Shown here one piece after another: positions 35,749 to 44,751 of a DNA stretch of 64,000 nucleotides. The DNA comes from Lachnospiraceae bacterium. GTDB taxonomy: Bacteria > Bacillota > Clostridia > Lachnospirales > Lachnospiraceae. Both the position numbers and the translations under genes were made by a program. Below the pieces are notes generated by a model. That model searched no databases. It worked only from the letters and a program-made list of their open reading frames with translations, and had not been told where the DNA came from. The stretch spans positions 62,001 to 126,000 of the forward strand of contig JAFRSH010000014.1 in NCBI GenBank assembly GCA_017427685.1, written 5' to 3'. Every line of letters begins with the position of its first letter. The stretch's first letter is position 1.

Positions 35749-37044
35749 GTGCTGCCAAGAAAACAGTATGTTGAGGAATTAATAAGATTAAAGAATAACG
35801 GAAGGATCAAGATCATTACCGGTCTGAGGCGAAGCGGTAAATCGGTCCTTCTTTTTGAGCTGTTTCGGGAGCATCTGCTGAACGAAGGAGTTCTTCCCGA
35901 ACAGATCATCGGCGTGCAGCTGGACGACCTGAGTAACATTAAATACAGGAATCCGATTGAACTTGATAAACATATCAGGGAACAAATATCTGACGAGACA
36001 AAACAATTTTATATATTTGTAGATGAAATACAGTTGGTTTCGGAAATCCGGAATCCTTATCTGGATGACCCGGAAGCAAAGATCACATTTGTGGATGTTG
36101 TCTTGGGACTGATGAAGATAAAAAATGCTGATGTTTATGTGATAGGAAGCAATTCAAAGATGCTTTCGTCGGACATTCTTACCCAATTCAGGGATAGGGG
36201 GGATGAAGTCAGGGTATTCCCTCTTTCTTATGCAGAGTTTTATGATGCCTATGAAGGGGACAAAAGGGAAGCTTGGCAGGAGTACTATACTTACGGCGGA
36301 ATGCCTATGCTCACGGGGCTCGACACTCACGAACGAAAGAGTAAATATCTTCAAGATCTGTTCAAGCGTACTTATCTGAGGGATGTCATTGAAAGAAACC
36401 GTATTAAGAATGACACTGAACTATTGGATATATTGCTTGATGTTCTGGCATCGGGGATTGGATCTTTGACCAATCCGAGCAAATTGTCAAATACCTTTTT
36501 GAGTGAAAGAAAAATAGCACTTGCGCCCGATACCATTGATAAGTATTTGGGGTATTTCGAGGATTCTTATCTTATCAAAAAGGCACTTCGATATGATGTG
36601 AAAGGCCGGAAGTATATAAAGACTCCTTCAAAGTATTATTACTCAGACCCGGGGCTCAGAAATGCCAGACTTGGTTTCAGGCAGATTGAGGAAACCTACC
36701 TGATGGAAAACGTCCTTTATAATGATCTGATCCGCCGCGGCTTTGACGTGGATGTCGGAGTTGTGGAAATTGCAACCACGGAAGGCGGGAAAAAAGAGCG
36801 TAAGCAGCTTGAGGTTGATTTTGTTGTGAACAGAGGAAATGACAGGTACTATGTTCAGTCGGCTCTCAGCATTGCCGATCCTGAAAAGAAAAAACAGGAA
36901 ACAGCATCATTACTCAGGATTCCCGATTCGTTTAAAAAAGTAGTTGTTGTCAGGGATTACCTGAAGCCGTGGAAGGATGACCACGGAATTCAGTATGTGG
37001 GGATTGAACACTTCCTCAGAGATGAGAATATACTTACGGGTTGA
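35749..37044 (+). CDS. AAA-type ATPase with DUF4143 (AAA_14 family)
   Basis: The 431-residue protein has Walker A GLRRSGKSVLLFEL near residue 25, Walker B-like IFVDEIQLV, a sensor GSNSKML motif and the FRDRGDEVRVFPLSYAEF segment typical of AAA_14 proteins. The C-terminal half is the DUF4143 nuclease-like domain (EVDFVVNRG). It begins with GTG after CGGAGGGA. These ATPases are common, mobile and of unknown cellular role. Base composition is AT-rich compared with the biosynthetic genes. Confidence 0.88.
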   Translation: MLPRKQYVEELIRLKNNGRIKIITGLRRSGKSVLLFELFREHLLNEGVLPEQIIGVQLDDLSNIKYRNPIELDKHIREQISDETKQFYIFVDEIQLVSEIRNPYLDDPEAKITFVDVVLGLMKIKNADVYVIGSNSKMLSSDILTQFRDRGDEVRVFPLSYAEFYDAYEGDKREAWQEYYTYGGMPMLTGLDTHERKSKYLQDLFKRTYLRDVIERNRIKNDTELLDILLDVLASGIGSLTNPSKLSNTFLSERKIALAPDTIDKYLGYFEDSYLIKKALRYDVKGRKYIKTPSKYYYSDPGLRNARLGFRQIEETYLMENVLYNDLIRRGFDVDVGVVEIATTEGGKKERKQLEVDFVVNRGNDRYYVQSALSIADPEKKKQETASLLRIPDSFKKVVVVRDYLKPWKDDHGIQYVGIEHFLRDENILTG

Positions 37045-37062
37045 TGGTCCTCCCCTCCTTTT

Positions 37063-37158
37063 TTGCAAAAGTGATAGGACTTTTTGTAAAACACCTGCAA
37101 AAATGGCAGGACTTTTGGTGAAATAATTGCAAAAGTGGCAGTACTTATAAGCATTAAA
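37063..37158. repeat. Three tandem 32-bp imperfect repeats
   Basis: Units begin at 37063, 37095 and 37127 with exactly 32-bp spacing. Each opens TGCAAAA, carries AGTG or ATGG, then GGACTTTT or GTACTT; the third is partial. Within units 1 and 2, AAAAGT-type and ACTTTT bases form a small dyad. There are no unique spacers, so this is not a CRISPR array. Confidence 0.75.
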
Positions 37159-37250
37159 AAAAGCGTTTGTGGGCGTGCTCGGAGACGCAACCGTTACGGA
37201 GAAGAGCGAGTATACTTTTGCTGCAGTGGGCGGTAATAGTGATGAAAATT

Positions 37251-37332
37251 CGCTTTGCGGCGGAATATAAGCATAAAACAATGCGATAATCCGCCGTGAA
37301 GCGCAAAAAAAACGTTTGACGGCAGATTATCG
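37251..37332. other. Mutually exclusive stem-loops upstream of the decayed ATPase gene
   Basis: Segment 37251-37268 can pair with 37286-37303 (15 of 18 positions), and 37284-37297 can pair instead with 37319-37332 (13 of 14). The middle segment is therefore shared. The first arm also codes for the end of a short open stretch (about 37157-37270) that looks like gene debris. No T tract follows either stem. Confidence 0.45.
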
Positions 37333-37398
37333 TGTAGTTGTAATAATTTTAGACGATCGTTTTGAGCATACAGATTTAAATGATTGAAAGGATAATAG

Positions 37399-38188
37399 AT
37401 GGTAGGAAGAGAAAAAGAAGTTGCGGAACTGATAGAGAGATATGAACGAAATGAAGCCCAGTTTGTAGCTGTGTCTGGAATATGATCGTTTATTCGCATC
37501 TGTTTTTACAAATCCCGATATGATGAAAGAGATCATAAAGGCACTAAAGACAAGGAGTATGGGATATACCAGAAAAGAAATATCCGGCATGACCGGATAT
37601 AAAGAAGGAGGCGGCCTGTCTGAAGCGCTGAATGCCTTGATCGTAAGTGACTTTATCATAAAGTACACACCTTTTGGCTTTGGTAAAAGAGAATTGTATT
37701 ATAAACTGATCGATCCATTCTGTATTTTTTATCTTGACTTTATAGAGAAAAAAGATGCTATGCCGGAAACGTTTTGGCTGGCGAATGTCACATCGCAATC
37801 CATAGTTACGTGGAGAGGGTACGCGTTTGAAAATGTATGTCTAAATCATATTGGGGAGATCAAGAAAACGCTCGGAATAAGCGGTATAAGTACTACTCAA
37901 TCGGCTTGGACCAAAATGGGAGATGATTATAAAGGCACACAGATAGATATGATCATTTCGCGCAGAGACAATATAGTGAATATGTGCGAGATGAAGTATT
38001 ACGGTGAGAAATTCACCGTGGATAAAGAATACGATGCCGTATTACGTCACAGGAAGAGCCTGCTCAGTGAAATGATTCCAAAAAAGAGTGCGGTTCACAG
38101 CACATTGATCACCACATTCGGTATTAAAAACAATGAATACAGATGGAGCTTCGATAATGTTATCACGATGGATGATCTTTTTGGTTGA
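37399..38188 (+). pseudogene. ATPase/DUF234 gene with the ATPase domain deleted
   Basis: A start at 37399 encodes the typical N-terminus (MVGREKEVAELIERYERNE through QFVAVSGI), but frame 1 stops at 37483, where the Walker A motif should appear. A second frame, open from about 37469, encodes the C-terminal 230 residues (YDRLFASVF through ITMDDLFG) including the DUF234 nuclease-like region with DMIISRR and CEMKYYG. The junction near 37478 removes roughly 200 codons and shifts frame. Codon use is AT-rich like the neighbouring ATPase. Confidence 0.75.
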
Positions 38189-38274
38189 AAGAGTTTGCAA
38201 TCAAGTACGGTACTCTCATAAAACTTGTTTTTTGCTTTTTCAAAAATTTTTTGCTATACTTATCACAAAAGGTG

Positions 38275-38303
38275 TTGACATCAAAGTAACGCAATGCTAG
38301 TAT
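38275..38303 (+). promoter_or_regulatory. Promoter of the dapA leader
   Basis: TTGACA (38275-38280) and TAGTAT (38298-38303) are exactly 17 bp apart, placing the start site right at the 5' edge of the riboswitch. Confidence 0.85.
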
Positions 38304-38311
38304 GTATGAAA

Positions 38312-38545
38312 ATTGGTAGAGGCGCATCGATTAAAAGTAAGCTGCCTGATGTTGCAGGACAGGTGATGACAGCTGAAAGGATGAGATGCCGAAATTGTGT
38401 TTCCGCCTGCCGGGTGCACAGTTGGTTGTGAGGTTAAGAGCCGCATGACTGTCATCAAACCGGGAACCGGACTCTTGAGGACGGTTTCGGGTGAGTCGGG
38501 GATTCGTTCTTCGATGATGGAGCGCTACTTTAAATCCGTAACACC
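38312..38545 (+). promoter_or_regulatory. Lysine riboswitch
   Basis: The order of conserved blocks matches the lysine (L-box) aptamer: GGTAGAGGCGC with AAGTA in the 5' strand, GAAAGGATGAGATGCCGAA, a long CGCCTGCCGGG arm, and closing GGAGCGCTAC complementary to the start. It sits between a strong promoter and a terminator just before dapA. High lysine should favour the terminator and lower dapA-dapB expression. Confidence 0.88.
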
Positions 38546-38581
38546 GGGTCTAATTATGTTAGCATATGTTCCTTTTTGATG

Positions 38582-38608
38582 ACTCCCTACCGGGAGTTCT
38601 TTTTATTT
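38582..38608 (+). terminator. Riboswitch expression-platform terminator
   Basis: ACTCCC and GGGAGT pair around TACC, followed by TTCTTTTTATTT, 29 nt before the dapA start. Confidence 0.85.
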
Positions 38609-38636
38609 ATTATTTCATTCAAAAGGAGATTTTATT

Positions 38637-39533
38637 ATGAGCAGGAAACCAATCTTCACAGGATCTGCAGTTGCGATCATCACACCCATGAATGCCGACG
38701 GGTCGATCAACTACGACGAGTTCAAGAGGATCATCGACGACCAGATCGCAGGCGGGACAGACGCTATCGTTGTCTGCGGAACTACAGGCGAGGCATCGAC
38801 CATGACTCACGAAGAGCACATCGAGACCATCAGAGTGTGCTGCGAGCATGTAAACCACCGTGTGCCCGTTATCGCAGGAACAGGCTCGAACTGCACGGCA
38901 ACAGCCATTTATCTTTCTCAGGAGGCGCAGAAGGCAGGCGCAGACGCGGTTCTTCTTGTATCACCTTACTACAACAAGGCTACACAGGCCGGTCTTATCA
39001 AGCACTTCGGCGACACTGCAGCCAGCATAAACATTCCGGTCATCCTTTACAATATCCCGAGCAGAACGGGCGTGAACATCCTTCCCGAAACCGTCAAGAA
39101 GCTTGTTGACACATACGACAACATCGTTGCTATCAAGGACGCTACGGGCAACGTCGGCCAGACAGCCACCATGGCAGCGCTTTGCGGAGACAAGCTCGAC
39201 ATCTACTCAGGCGATGACAACATGATCACACCCATCCTTGCACTCGGCGGAAAGGGCGTTATCTCCGTTCTTTCGCACCTTGCACCCAAGGATACGCATG
39301 ACATCGTTGACAAGTTCTTAAGCGGCAAGGTACAGGAAAGCATCGACCTTCAGCTTCGTTACATCCCGCTCATCGCCGATCTCTTCTGCGAGGTTAATCC
39401 TATCCCCGTTAAGACGGCTATGGGCATGCTCGGCTACAATGTAGGCCCCACAAGAAGCCCTCTTACACCCATGGAAGCAGCTCATGCGGAGAACATGAAG
39501 AACGAGCTTAAAAAACTTGGGATTCTTAAATAA
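38637..39533 (+). CDS. dapA: 4-hydroxy-tetrahydrodipicolinate synthase
   Basis: Condenses pyruvate with aspartate semialdehyde, the first lysine-specific step. The 298-residue TIM barrel has GTTGEAST, YYNKATQ with the catalytic Tyr, YNIPSRTG and the Schiff-base Lys in AIKDATGN. AAAAGGAGAT precedes the ATG. It lies under the lysine riboswitch and is followed by dapB. Confidence 0.97.
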   Translation: MSRKPIFTGSAVAIITPMNADGSINYDEFKRIIDDQIAGGTDAIVVCGTTGEASTMTHEEHIETIRVCCEHVNHRVPVIAGTGSNCTATAIYLSQEAQKAGADAVLLVSPYYNKATQAGLIKHFGDTAASINIPVILYNIPSRTGVNILPETVKKLVDTYDNIVAIKDATGNVGQTATMAALCGDKLDIYSGDDNMITPILALGGKGVISVLSHLAPKDTHDIVDKFLSGKVQESIDLQLRYIPLIADLFCEVNPIPVKTAMGMLGYNVGPTRSPLTPMEAAHAENMKNELKKLGILK

Positions 39534-39654
39534 CACGAGCGAATAGTGAACTTTTTGTAAGTTCTACTGAGGTAGAACGAGCTGTGAGACACAGGTGGTC
39601 CGGCATATACAAAAGCCGGAAAATCGTGGTTTAAACATTTAGAGAGGTAGCAAC

Positions 39655-40407
39655 ATGACAGATATATTATTCTGCGGATGGAGCGGAAGAATGGGCAAGA
39701 TGGTTGCCTCCGTTCTTGAGGAAGACAGCGATGCGCGCATCGTCGGAGGTATCGACCTGGTGAGAGGCGAGGCTGCTTTTCCCACATATACGTGGGAGGA
39801 CAAGATCGATGTTAAGGCTGACGTCCTGATCGACTTCTCGTCCCCGAAGGCACTCGACGACATTATCAAGCTCACCACTGAGACAGGGATGCCCGCAGTT
39901 CTTTGCGGCACCGGCTACAGCGACGAGCAAATCAAGAAGATAGAAGCGCTCTCGACCAAGGTTGCGGTGCTTCGCTCCGGCAACATGTCGCTCGGTATCA
40001 ACACGCTCATGAAGCTCGTCAGGGATGCAGCAAGGATCCTTGCCGGCAGTGGCTACGACATCGAGATCACCGAGGCACATCACCGCAACAAGCTCGATGC
40101 TCCTTCGGGTACAGCGCTTATGCTGGCAAAGGCGGCGTGCGAAGGCGCAGGCAGGGAGTTTAGGAACAACTACGGCCGTTCTGAGCGCCGTGAGATCCGT
40201 CCCACAGACGAGATCGGTATCTCGAGTATCAGAGGCGGCAGCATCGTCGGAGAGCACGACGTGATCTTCGCCGGACTCGACGAAGTCATCGAGATCAAGC
40301 ACACGGCATATTCGAGAGCAGTGTTCGCAAAGGGCGCCGTTCAGGCCGCTAAGTTCCTGAAGGGCAAGACGGCCGGGATGTACTCGATGACGGATGTTAT
40401 AGGATGA
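39655..40407 (+). CDS. dapB: 4-hydroxy-tetrahydrodipicolinate reductase
   Basis: Reduces the DapA product with NAD(P)H. The 250-residue protein has the nucleotide-binding GWSGRMGKM, the GTGYS loop, and the catalytic EAHHRNKLDAPSGTA motif. It lies 121 nt after dapA; the gap holds two small hairpins (39561-39578 and 39600-39619) but no T-tract terminator, so cotranscription is likely. Confidence 0.96.
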   Translation: MTDILFCGWSGRMGKMVASVLEEDSDARIVGGIDLVRGEAAFPTYTWEDKIDVKADVLIDFSSPKALDDIIKLTTETGMPAVLCGTGYSDEQIKKIEALSTKVAVLRSGNMSLGINTLMKLVRDAARILAGSGYDIEITEAHHRNKLDAPSGTALMLAKAACEGAGREFRNNYGRSERREIRPTDEIGISSIRGGSIVGEHDVIFAGLDEVIEIKHTAYSRAVFAKGAVQAAKFLKGKTAGMYSMTDVIG

Positions 40408-40430
40408 AGTAATCTATTCAGGAAGCTATA

Positions 40431-40464
40431 AAATAGGAGAGCTGCAATCTCTCCTATTTTTTTT
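40431..40464 (+). terminator. Intrinsic terminator after dapB
   Basis: An 11-bp perfect stem (AAATAGGAGAG and its complement) with a 7-nt loop runs directly into eight T residues. Confidence 0.92.
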
Positions 40465-40604
40465 GACAGGTGCTGTTATGGTTGATGTTTTTTTGAGAAC
40501 ATCTTGTTTGGACCAAAAGGCCTATTGCATTCCCTTAGTGAATTGCGGAGGCTCGAGAAATCGATAGCATTTAGAAAAACGTTGCAAAAGAGGAGAATAG
40601 AGGA

Positions 40605-41426
40605 TTGAGCATAGGATCAGAGTATATAAACGTTAGCACGAAAATTGATGTTCTTAGTTTCAATAATACGCGTGACTTGGGCGGGATGAAGAACGCAGAC
40701 GGGTGCCGCATCGTAAAGAATAAACTTATCCGCAGCGGTAATCTGCACAGCGCGACGGAGAGCGACATCAAGTTCCTCTCCGAAAATGTCGACTGCATTG
40801 TGGATCTTCGTACCGATACGGAGTGCGGCGGAATGCCCGACCCTGAGGTCGCGGGGGCGAAGAATGTTCATCTCTCCATCCTTCCGAGTCTTACGGCGGG
40901 CGTTTCGCGCGATAAGAAGTCGGACGACGAGGCGTTCTTTAAACTTAAGGACGATCCCGACGGCGCCGGAAGGTACATGGCGCGTATCTACGACAGCTTT
41001 GTGACAAATGAGTTCTCGGTCGGTCAGTACCGCCGCTTTATCGACATCCTGCTTGAACCGCGTACAGGTGCGATCCTCTGGCACTGCACGGTCGGCAAGG
41101 ACCGCACGGGAGTTGGGGCTGTTATTATCGAGCATATACTCGGGATCACGAAGGAAGACATCATAAGCGACTATCTGCTCACGAACGAGTACATCAGGGA
41201 TGAGCAGATGAAGATGGTCGAGGCTGTTGGCTTCAAGACCGGCGGAAAAGTCGATGAAAAGCAGCGAAGAGCTTTCGACTGGCTCTTCGGAGCGCATAAA
41301 GAGTACATAGATTCCCTCTACCGCAAGGCCGAGGAGCTTTACGGCAGCTTTGACGGATTTCTCGCAAAAGCCCTCGGTGTAACGGAGGGGGAAAGGGAGA
41401 AGCTGAAGGGGATGTATCTGGAGTGA
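40605..41426 (+). CDS. Tyrosine/serine protein phosphatase (Y_phosphatase3 type)
   Basis: The 273-residue protein starts with the family segment NTRDLGGMKNADG and has the P-loop HCTVGKDRTG, in which Cys is the nucleophile and Arg binds phosphate. Such enzymes are soluble DSP-like phosphatases acting on phosphotyrosine, phosphoserine or phosphoinositides. The start is TTG with AGAGGAG 8 nt upstream. No kinase partner is adjacent. Confidence 0.88.
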   Translation: MSIGSEYINVSTKIDVLSFNNTRDLGGMKNADGCRIVKNKLIRSGNLHSATESDIKFLSENVDCIVDLRTDTECGGMPDPEVAGAKNVHLSILPSLTAGVSRDKKSDDEAFFKLKDDPDGAGRYMARIYDSFVTNEFSVGQYRRFIDILLEPRTGAILWHCTVGKDRTGVGAVIIEHILGITKEDIISDYLLTNEYIRDEQMKMVEAVGFKTGGKVDEKQRRAFDWLFGAHKEYIDSLYRKAEELYGSFDGFLAKALGVTEGEREKLKGMYLE

Positions 41427-41437
41427 AAAATTTCGGG

Positions 41438-41458
41438 GATGGTCCCTAGGGGACCATC
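41438..41458. repeat. Perfect GGTCCC palindrome
   Basis: Two 9-bp arms, GATGGTCCC and GGGACCATC, flank TAG, 12 nt after the phosphatase stop. It is the cleanest copy of the dispersed element. Confidence 0.7.
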
Positions 41459-41478
41459 TATATGGCCATCTACACCAC

Positions 41479-41519
41479 TTGAAAAATTAGCCAATTTGAG
41501 ATATAATAAAATTAGCTAA
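41479..41519 (+). promoter_or_regulatory. Promoter and operators of the toxin-antitoxin pair
   Basis: TTGAAA (41479-41484) and TATAAT (41502-41507) are 17 bp apart. Repeats AAATTAGC occur at 41484 and 41509, with the palindromic cores TTAGCCAA and TTAGCTAA 25 bp apart on either side of the -10 box. This is a plausible binding pattern for the Phd-type antitoxin. Confidence 0.75.
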
Positions 41520-41538
41520 CATAAAGCGAGGTGATTAC

Positions 41539-41787
41539 ATGGTTGCAACTGTTACAACTGCTTCCGCTACAGAGATGCAGAATAATTTCGGACGTTATCT
41601 TTCTCTTGTTCAAGGAGGAAGCGAAGTTATCATTACACGAAACGGAAAGGAAATCGGTCGTTTTGTACCAAGGGATGCAGCAGTATCTTATCTTACCGAT
41701 TCGCTTACAGGCATATTGAAAGGAAATGATACTGCAGATAATGCCAGAGAGGAAAGGCTGAGGGAGAAGTATGCGATTACTGATTGA
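41539..41787 (+). CDS. Phd/YefM-family antitoxin
   Basis: The 82-residue protein has the Phd DNA-binding N-terminus (SATEMQNNFGRYLSLVQ, then EVIITRNGKEIGRFVP) and a charged C-terminal tail expected to wrap the toxin. It overlaps the PIN gene by 17 bp, and its promoter carries paired operator-like sites. Confidence 0.9.
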   Translation: MVATVTTASATEMQNNFGRYLSLVQGGSEVIITRNGKEIGRFVPRDAAVSYLTDSLTGILKGNDTADNAREERLREKYAITD

Positions 41788-42178
41788 CGGGAATATCGTT
41801 CTGGACGTTCTTCAAAAGCGTGAGCCACATTACTCCGATTCTGCCAAGATATGGAAGTTGTGTGAGACCGATATGACGGAAGGGTATGTTTCGGCACTCA
41901 CCTTTGCAAATCTGGTGTATGTCATGCGTAAAGAGCTTGATGCTGATAAAATATCTGAAGTTCTTCAAAAACTGTCTCTGATATTTCACTTTGAGGATTT
42001 AAAGGAATCGGACTTAAAGAACGCGGCTGAGAAAAAATGGGATGATTTTGAGGACGCAGTCCAAGCAGTCACGGCTAAAAGGATAAAGGCGGACTATATC
42101 ATCACAAGGAATGTTCGTGATTATACAAGCAGTAAAGTGATGGCACTTACGCCGACAGAACTATTAGCAAGATTATAG
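41771..42178 (+). CDS. PIN-domain toxin (VapC-like ribonuclease)
   Basis: The 135-residue protein starts MRLLIDGNIVLDVLQKREPH with the first PIN Asp, and later has DDFEDAVQ and IITRNVRDY, which supply the remaining acidic metal ligands. PIN toxins cleave RNA and are held inactive by the antitoxin encoded just upstream. The ATG lies inside the end of the antitoxin gene, so the two are translationally coupled. Confidence 0.88.
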   Translation: MRLLIDGNIVLDVLQKREPHYSDSAKIWKLCETDMTEGYVSALTFANLVYVMRKELDADKISEVLQKLSLIFHFEDLKESDLKNAAEKKWDDFEDAVQAVTAKRIKADYIITRNVRDYTSSKVMALTPTELLARL

Positions 42179-42197
42179 GAATATAATTGATAATAGA

Positions 42198-42214
42198 TGG
42201 TCCCCTAGGGACCA
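42198..42214. repeat. GGTCCC palindrome between the PIN gene and dus
   Basis: TGGTCCC and GGGACCA (7 bp, perfect) flank CTA. It lies between two convergent genes. Confidence 0.65.
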
Positions 42215-42222
42215 CACAGTGA

Positions 42223-43176
42223 TCAGTTATCATATCTGTCGAGTATAGAGAACACCTCTTCCATAGACTCGCACGTGTTTATTGTCCTTCGCAGAGCAGC
42301 GCTTCCGGGAAGGCCGGCAGTGTAGCATGACATGTGCGTGCGCATCTCGCGGACTGCGGTCAGCGCACCTTTATGATCGGTGAGCATTTGGTAGTGGCGC
42401 TTGATCATCGCGAATATCTCATGAACCGGGGGCTTCTCCTCTATAACGCCTGTATAGAGAAATGTCTTGATGCGGTGAAAGATCCAGGGGTTACCCTGTG
42501 CGGCACGCGCGATCATTACGGCGTCGCAGCCTGTCTCTTCAAACATGCGTTTTGCGTCTTCGGGGGTCTTGATGTCACCGTTACCGATGACCGGTATCCC
42601 GACGGCTTGTTTGACATTTCCGATAATACCCCAATCCGCAGTACCGTGGTAGTACTGCTCGCGGGTTCTGCCGTGAACCGTCAGTGCGTCGGCTCCGTTT
42701 GCCTCAAGCACTTTGGCAAATTCGACAGCGTTCAGGCAGTTGCTATCGAAGCCTTTTCTGAACTTTACCGTAACGGGTTTCTTCGTGGCACCCTTTACGG
42801 CCTTTACGATCTCGCCCGCAAGGGCGGGATTTTTCATGAGAGCGCTTCCCTCGCCGTTATTTACGACTTTCGGTACGGGGCACCCCATGTTTATGTCATA
42901 AATGTCGAACGGCAGTCCTTCAAGCTTTGCGGCTATCTCCGCCATGATCTCAGGGTCGCTGCCGAAGAGCTGCAGGGCTATCGGATGCTCCGCGGGGTCG
43001 CTTTCAAGCAGTAAATTTGAGCCGGGACTGTTGTAGTGGATGCCCTTGGCACTCACCATCTCGGTGACCATAAAGTCGGCGCCCTGCTCTTTGCAAAGGA
43101 GCCTGAACGGCATGTCCGTGAACCCTGCCATCGGGCCGAGAGCAAGTCGGCCGATCTCAATGTTTCCTATTCTCAA
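42223..43176 (-). CDS. dus: tRNA-dihydrouridine synthase
   Basis: Reduces specific tRNA uridines to dihydrouridine using FMN and NADPH. The 317-residue TIM barrel has LGPMAGFTDMPFR, then the catalytic-Cys motif INMGCPVPKV, the TVKFRKG segment, TVHGRTREQ and IGNGDIKTPEDA. The first codon is TTG with AAGGAA upstream. DusB-like among Firmicutes. Confidence 0.93.
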   Translation of the reverse strand: MRIGNIEIGRLALGPMAGFTDMPFRLLCKEQGADFMVTEMVSAKGIHYNSPGSNLLLESDPAEHPIALQLFGSDPEIMAEIAAKLEGLPFDIYDINMGCPVPKVVNNGEGSALMKNPALAGEIVKAVKGATKKPVTVKFRKGFDSNCLNAVEFAKVLEANGADALTVHGRTREQYYHGTADWGIIGNVKQAVGIPVIGNGDIKTPEDAKRMFEETGCDAVMIARAAQGNPWIFHRIKTFLYTGVIEEKPPVHEIFAMIKRHYQMLTDHKGALTAVREMRTHMSCYTAGLPGSAALRRTINTCESMEEVFSILDRYDN

Positions 43177-43304
43177 GAGTTTTTCCTTACGTAAGTATTA
43201 TGATGATTATCTGGGCATTCTCGTGTAATGCGATTCTGAATTATCAGGGTGACACAATGAGGTATTTCGTTTTGCATCGGTTCCTCATTGATTAGGCATG
43301 TGCA

Positions 43305-44072
43305 TTAACGATTCTTCTCATATATAATATGCAGCCCCTTCATGGTGAGTGAGCGGTCATAGACGTCGATCTTGTCCGTGGCGCCGGCGATGAGTTCACC
43401 GAGACCGCCTGTTGCGACAACCTTCATCTCGCTGATGCCAGCTTCCTTCTTTACGCGCTCGATGATGTACTCGGTCTGTCCGATCGTTCCGTAGAGGAGG
43501 CCTGCCTGCATGCTTGAGATCGTGTCGTTCGCGAGGATAGTGGGAGGCAGTGCGAGCTCAATCTCGGGGAGCTTCGCGGTGTCGTGCCAGAGCGCGTTCG
43601 CACTGATCCTGATACCGGGACATGTGAGGCCGTACATGAACGTGCCCGTCTCGTCTATAAGGTCGTACGTTGTAGCGGTGCCGAAGTCGATGACCATGAC
43701 GGGACCGCCATAGAGATTGAATCCCGCGGCAAGATCGACGATCCTGTCGGCTCCGACTTCTTTGGGGTTCGCAAGCTTGATCTTGACGCCTGTCTTGACG
43801 CCGGCACCGACCTCGAGGGGCTGGATGCCGAAGAGCTTGACGATACCGCCTTTGAGGTAGTACATGATCCCGGGCACAACGCTCGAGATGATGCACGCCT
43901 TGATATCCTCGTGCGAAATGCCGTTCACGCGCATGAGCTCGCGGAACGTAGCGGCGTACTCGTCCGCCGTACGGGGCGTCTTCGTGGTGATCGCCATGTC
44001 CGACACGATCGTGTCGCCCTTAAATACGGCGAGATTCGTATTTGTATTTCCAACATCTATTGCAAGAAGCAT
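43305..44072 (-). CDS. coaX: Type III pantothenate kinase
   Basis: Phosphorylates pantothenate, the first step of CoA synthesis. The 255-residue ASKHA-fold protein has [12 protein letters not shown] at the N-terminus, [11 protein letters not shown] in the middle, [12 protein letters not shown], and TGGLGELI near the end. GGAGG lies before the ATG. It follows the DUF6145-like gene with a 13-nt gap. Confidence 0.95.
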   Translation of the reverse strand: MLLAIDVGNTNTNLAVFKGDTIVSDMAITTKTPRTADEYAATFRELMRVNGISHEDIKACIISSVVPGIMYYLKGGIVKLFGIQPLEVGAGVKTGVKIKLANPKEVGADRIVDLAAGFNLYGGPVMVIDFGTATTYDLIDETGTFMYGLTCPGIRISANALWHDTAKLPEIELALPPTILANDTISSMQAGLLYGTIGQTEYIIERVKKEAGISEMKVVATGGLGELIAGATDKIDVYDRSLTMKGLHIIYEKNR

Positions 44073-44085
44073 GTGAATTCCTCCA

Positions 44086-44391
44086 TTATTTCAAAAACGT
44101 CTTACAGTACAGCTCGAGCGACTTAAGGAGCTCCTGCTTCGTGGCCTGTATCTTCTTCACGAGCAGTCCGCTTCCGACCTCGTCGTAGAGCAGGTCGCCT
44201 TCGTCGCTGTGAGTGCGGATACGAAGCGACTCATCGGGCTCGTCGTACTCGATCGTTATCACCCCGCCGACTTCTTCGACGAAGAGTGTGCACATGATCC
44301 TCAGCTCGTCCTTAACGGACTGCGGGAGCCTTTCGCAGAACGGATCGAGAAAATATTTCTTTTCATATGAGCTTGCAGCGCATAAAACCAT
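44086..44391 (-). CDS. DUF6145-like conserved protein
   Basis: This 101-residue protein starts [14 protein letters not shown] and continues through [13 protein letters not shown] and [10 protein letters not shown] recall this pattern from DUF6145 proteins of Lachnospiraceae. ATG 44391 has GAGGTG 8 nt upstream, so the open frame from 44406 is too long. No catalytic motif is visible. It is probably cotranscribed with coaX. Confidence 0.7.
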   Translation of the reverse strand: MVLCAASSYEKKYFLDPFCERLPQSVKDELRIMCTLFVEEVGGVITIEYDEPDESLRIRTHSDEGDLLYDEVGSGLLVKKIQATKQELLKSLELYCKTFLK

Positions 44392-44406
44392 GTTATTACA
44401 CCTCAC

Positions 44407-44751
44407 TTGGCTGATGGCGGATCATCTGTGCAGTACTCCTGTAACCTATATAACTTTAAGTTATACTGGTTTTCCACATCAGCTTTATTTGCCGAGCGTC
44501 ACATAAGCGTTAATATCGTACGAAAGTGATCGAATCGGACTTATTCAGTATATAGCATATGCACATATTAAGCAAAACAAATAAAAAACAGATTGTGTTT
44601 TATATCTACGGTCTCTTCAACGAGACATATTATTGTAAGGTCTGGGCTTGACCTTTCTACATGGTTGACGGTAAGATATTTTACGGGGCATGGTCACCTG
44701 TCACGAAAGTAAAGATATAACGACCACATAAAAAATGAAAGGCGGTATCTT
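44407..44751. other. Intergenic region between DUF6145-like gene and GH5
   Basis: An AT-rich 345-bp divergent region with no ORF of note. It contains a TTAAGTTATA-type box (44455-44466), TTGACC at 44650 and TTGACG at 44664 that could be -35 elements for the GH5 gene, but no convincing -10 partner at 17 bp. The GH5 ribosome site AAAGGCGG is at 44739-44746. Confidence 0.4.

Noticed and set aside
37063-37158. Possible short CRISPR array
   Set aside because: Units abut at a 32-bp period with no unique spacers, and no cas gene is in the window.
43584-44126. Plus-strand ORF of 180 codons opposite coaX
   Set aside because: Antisense shadow; coaX has strong motifs and a proper ribosome site.
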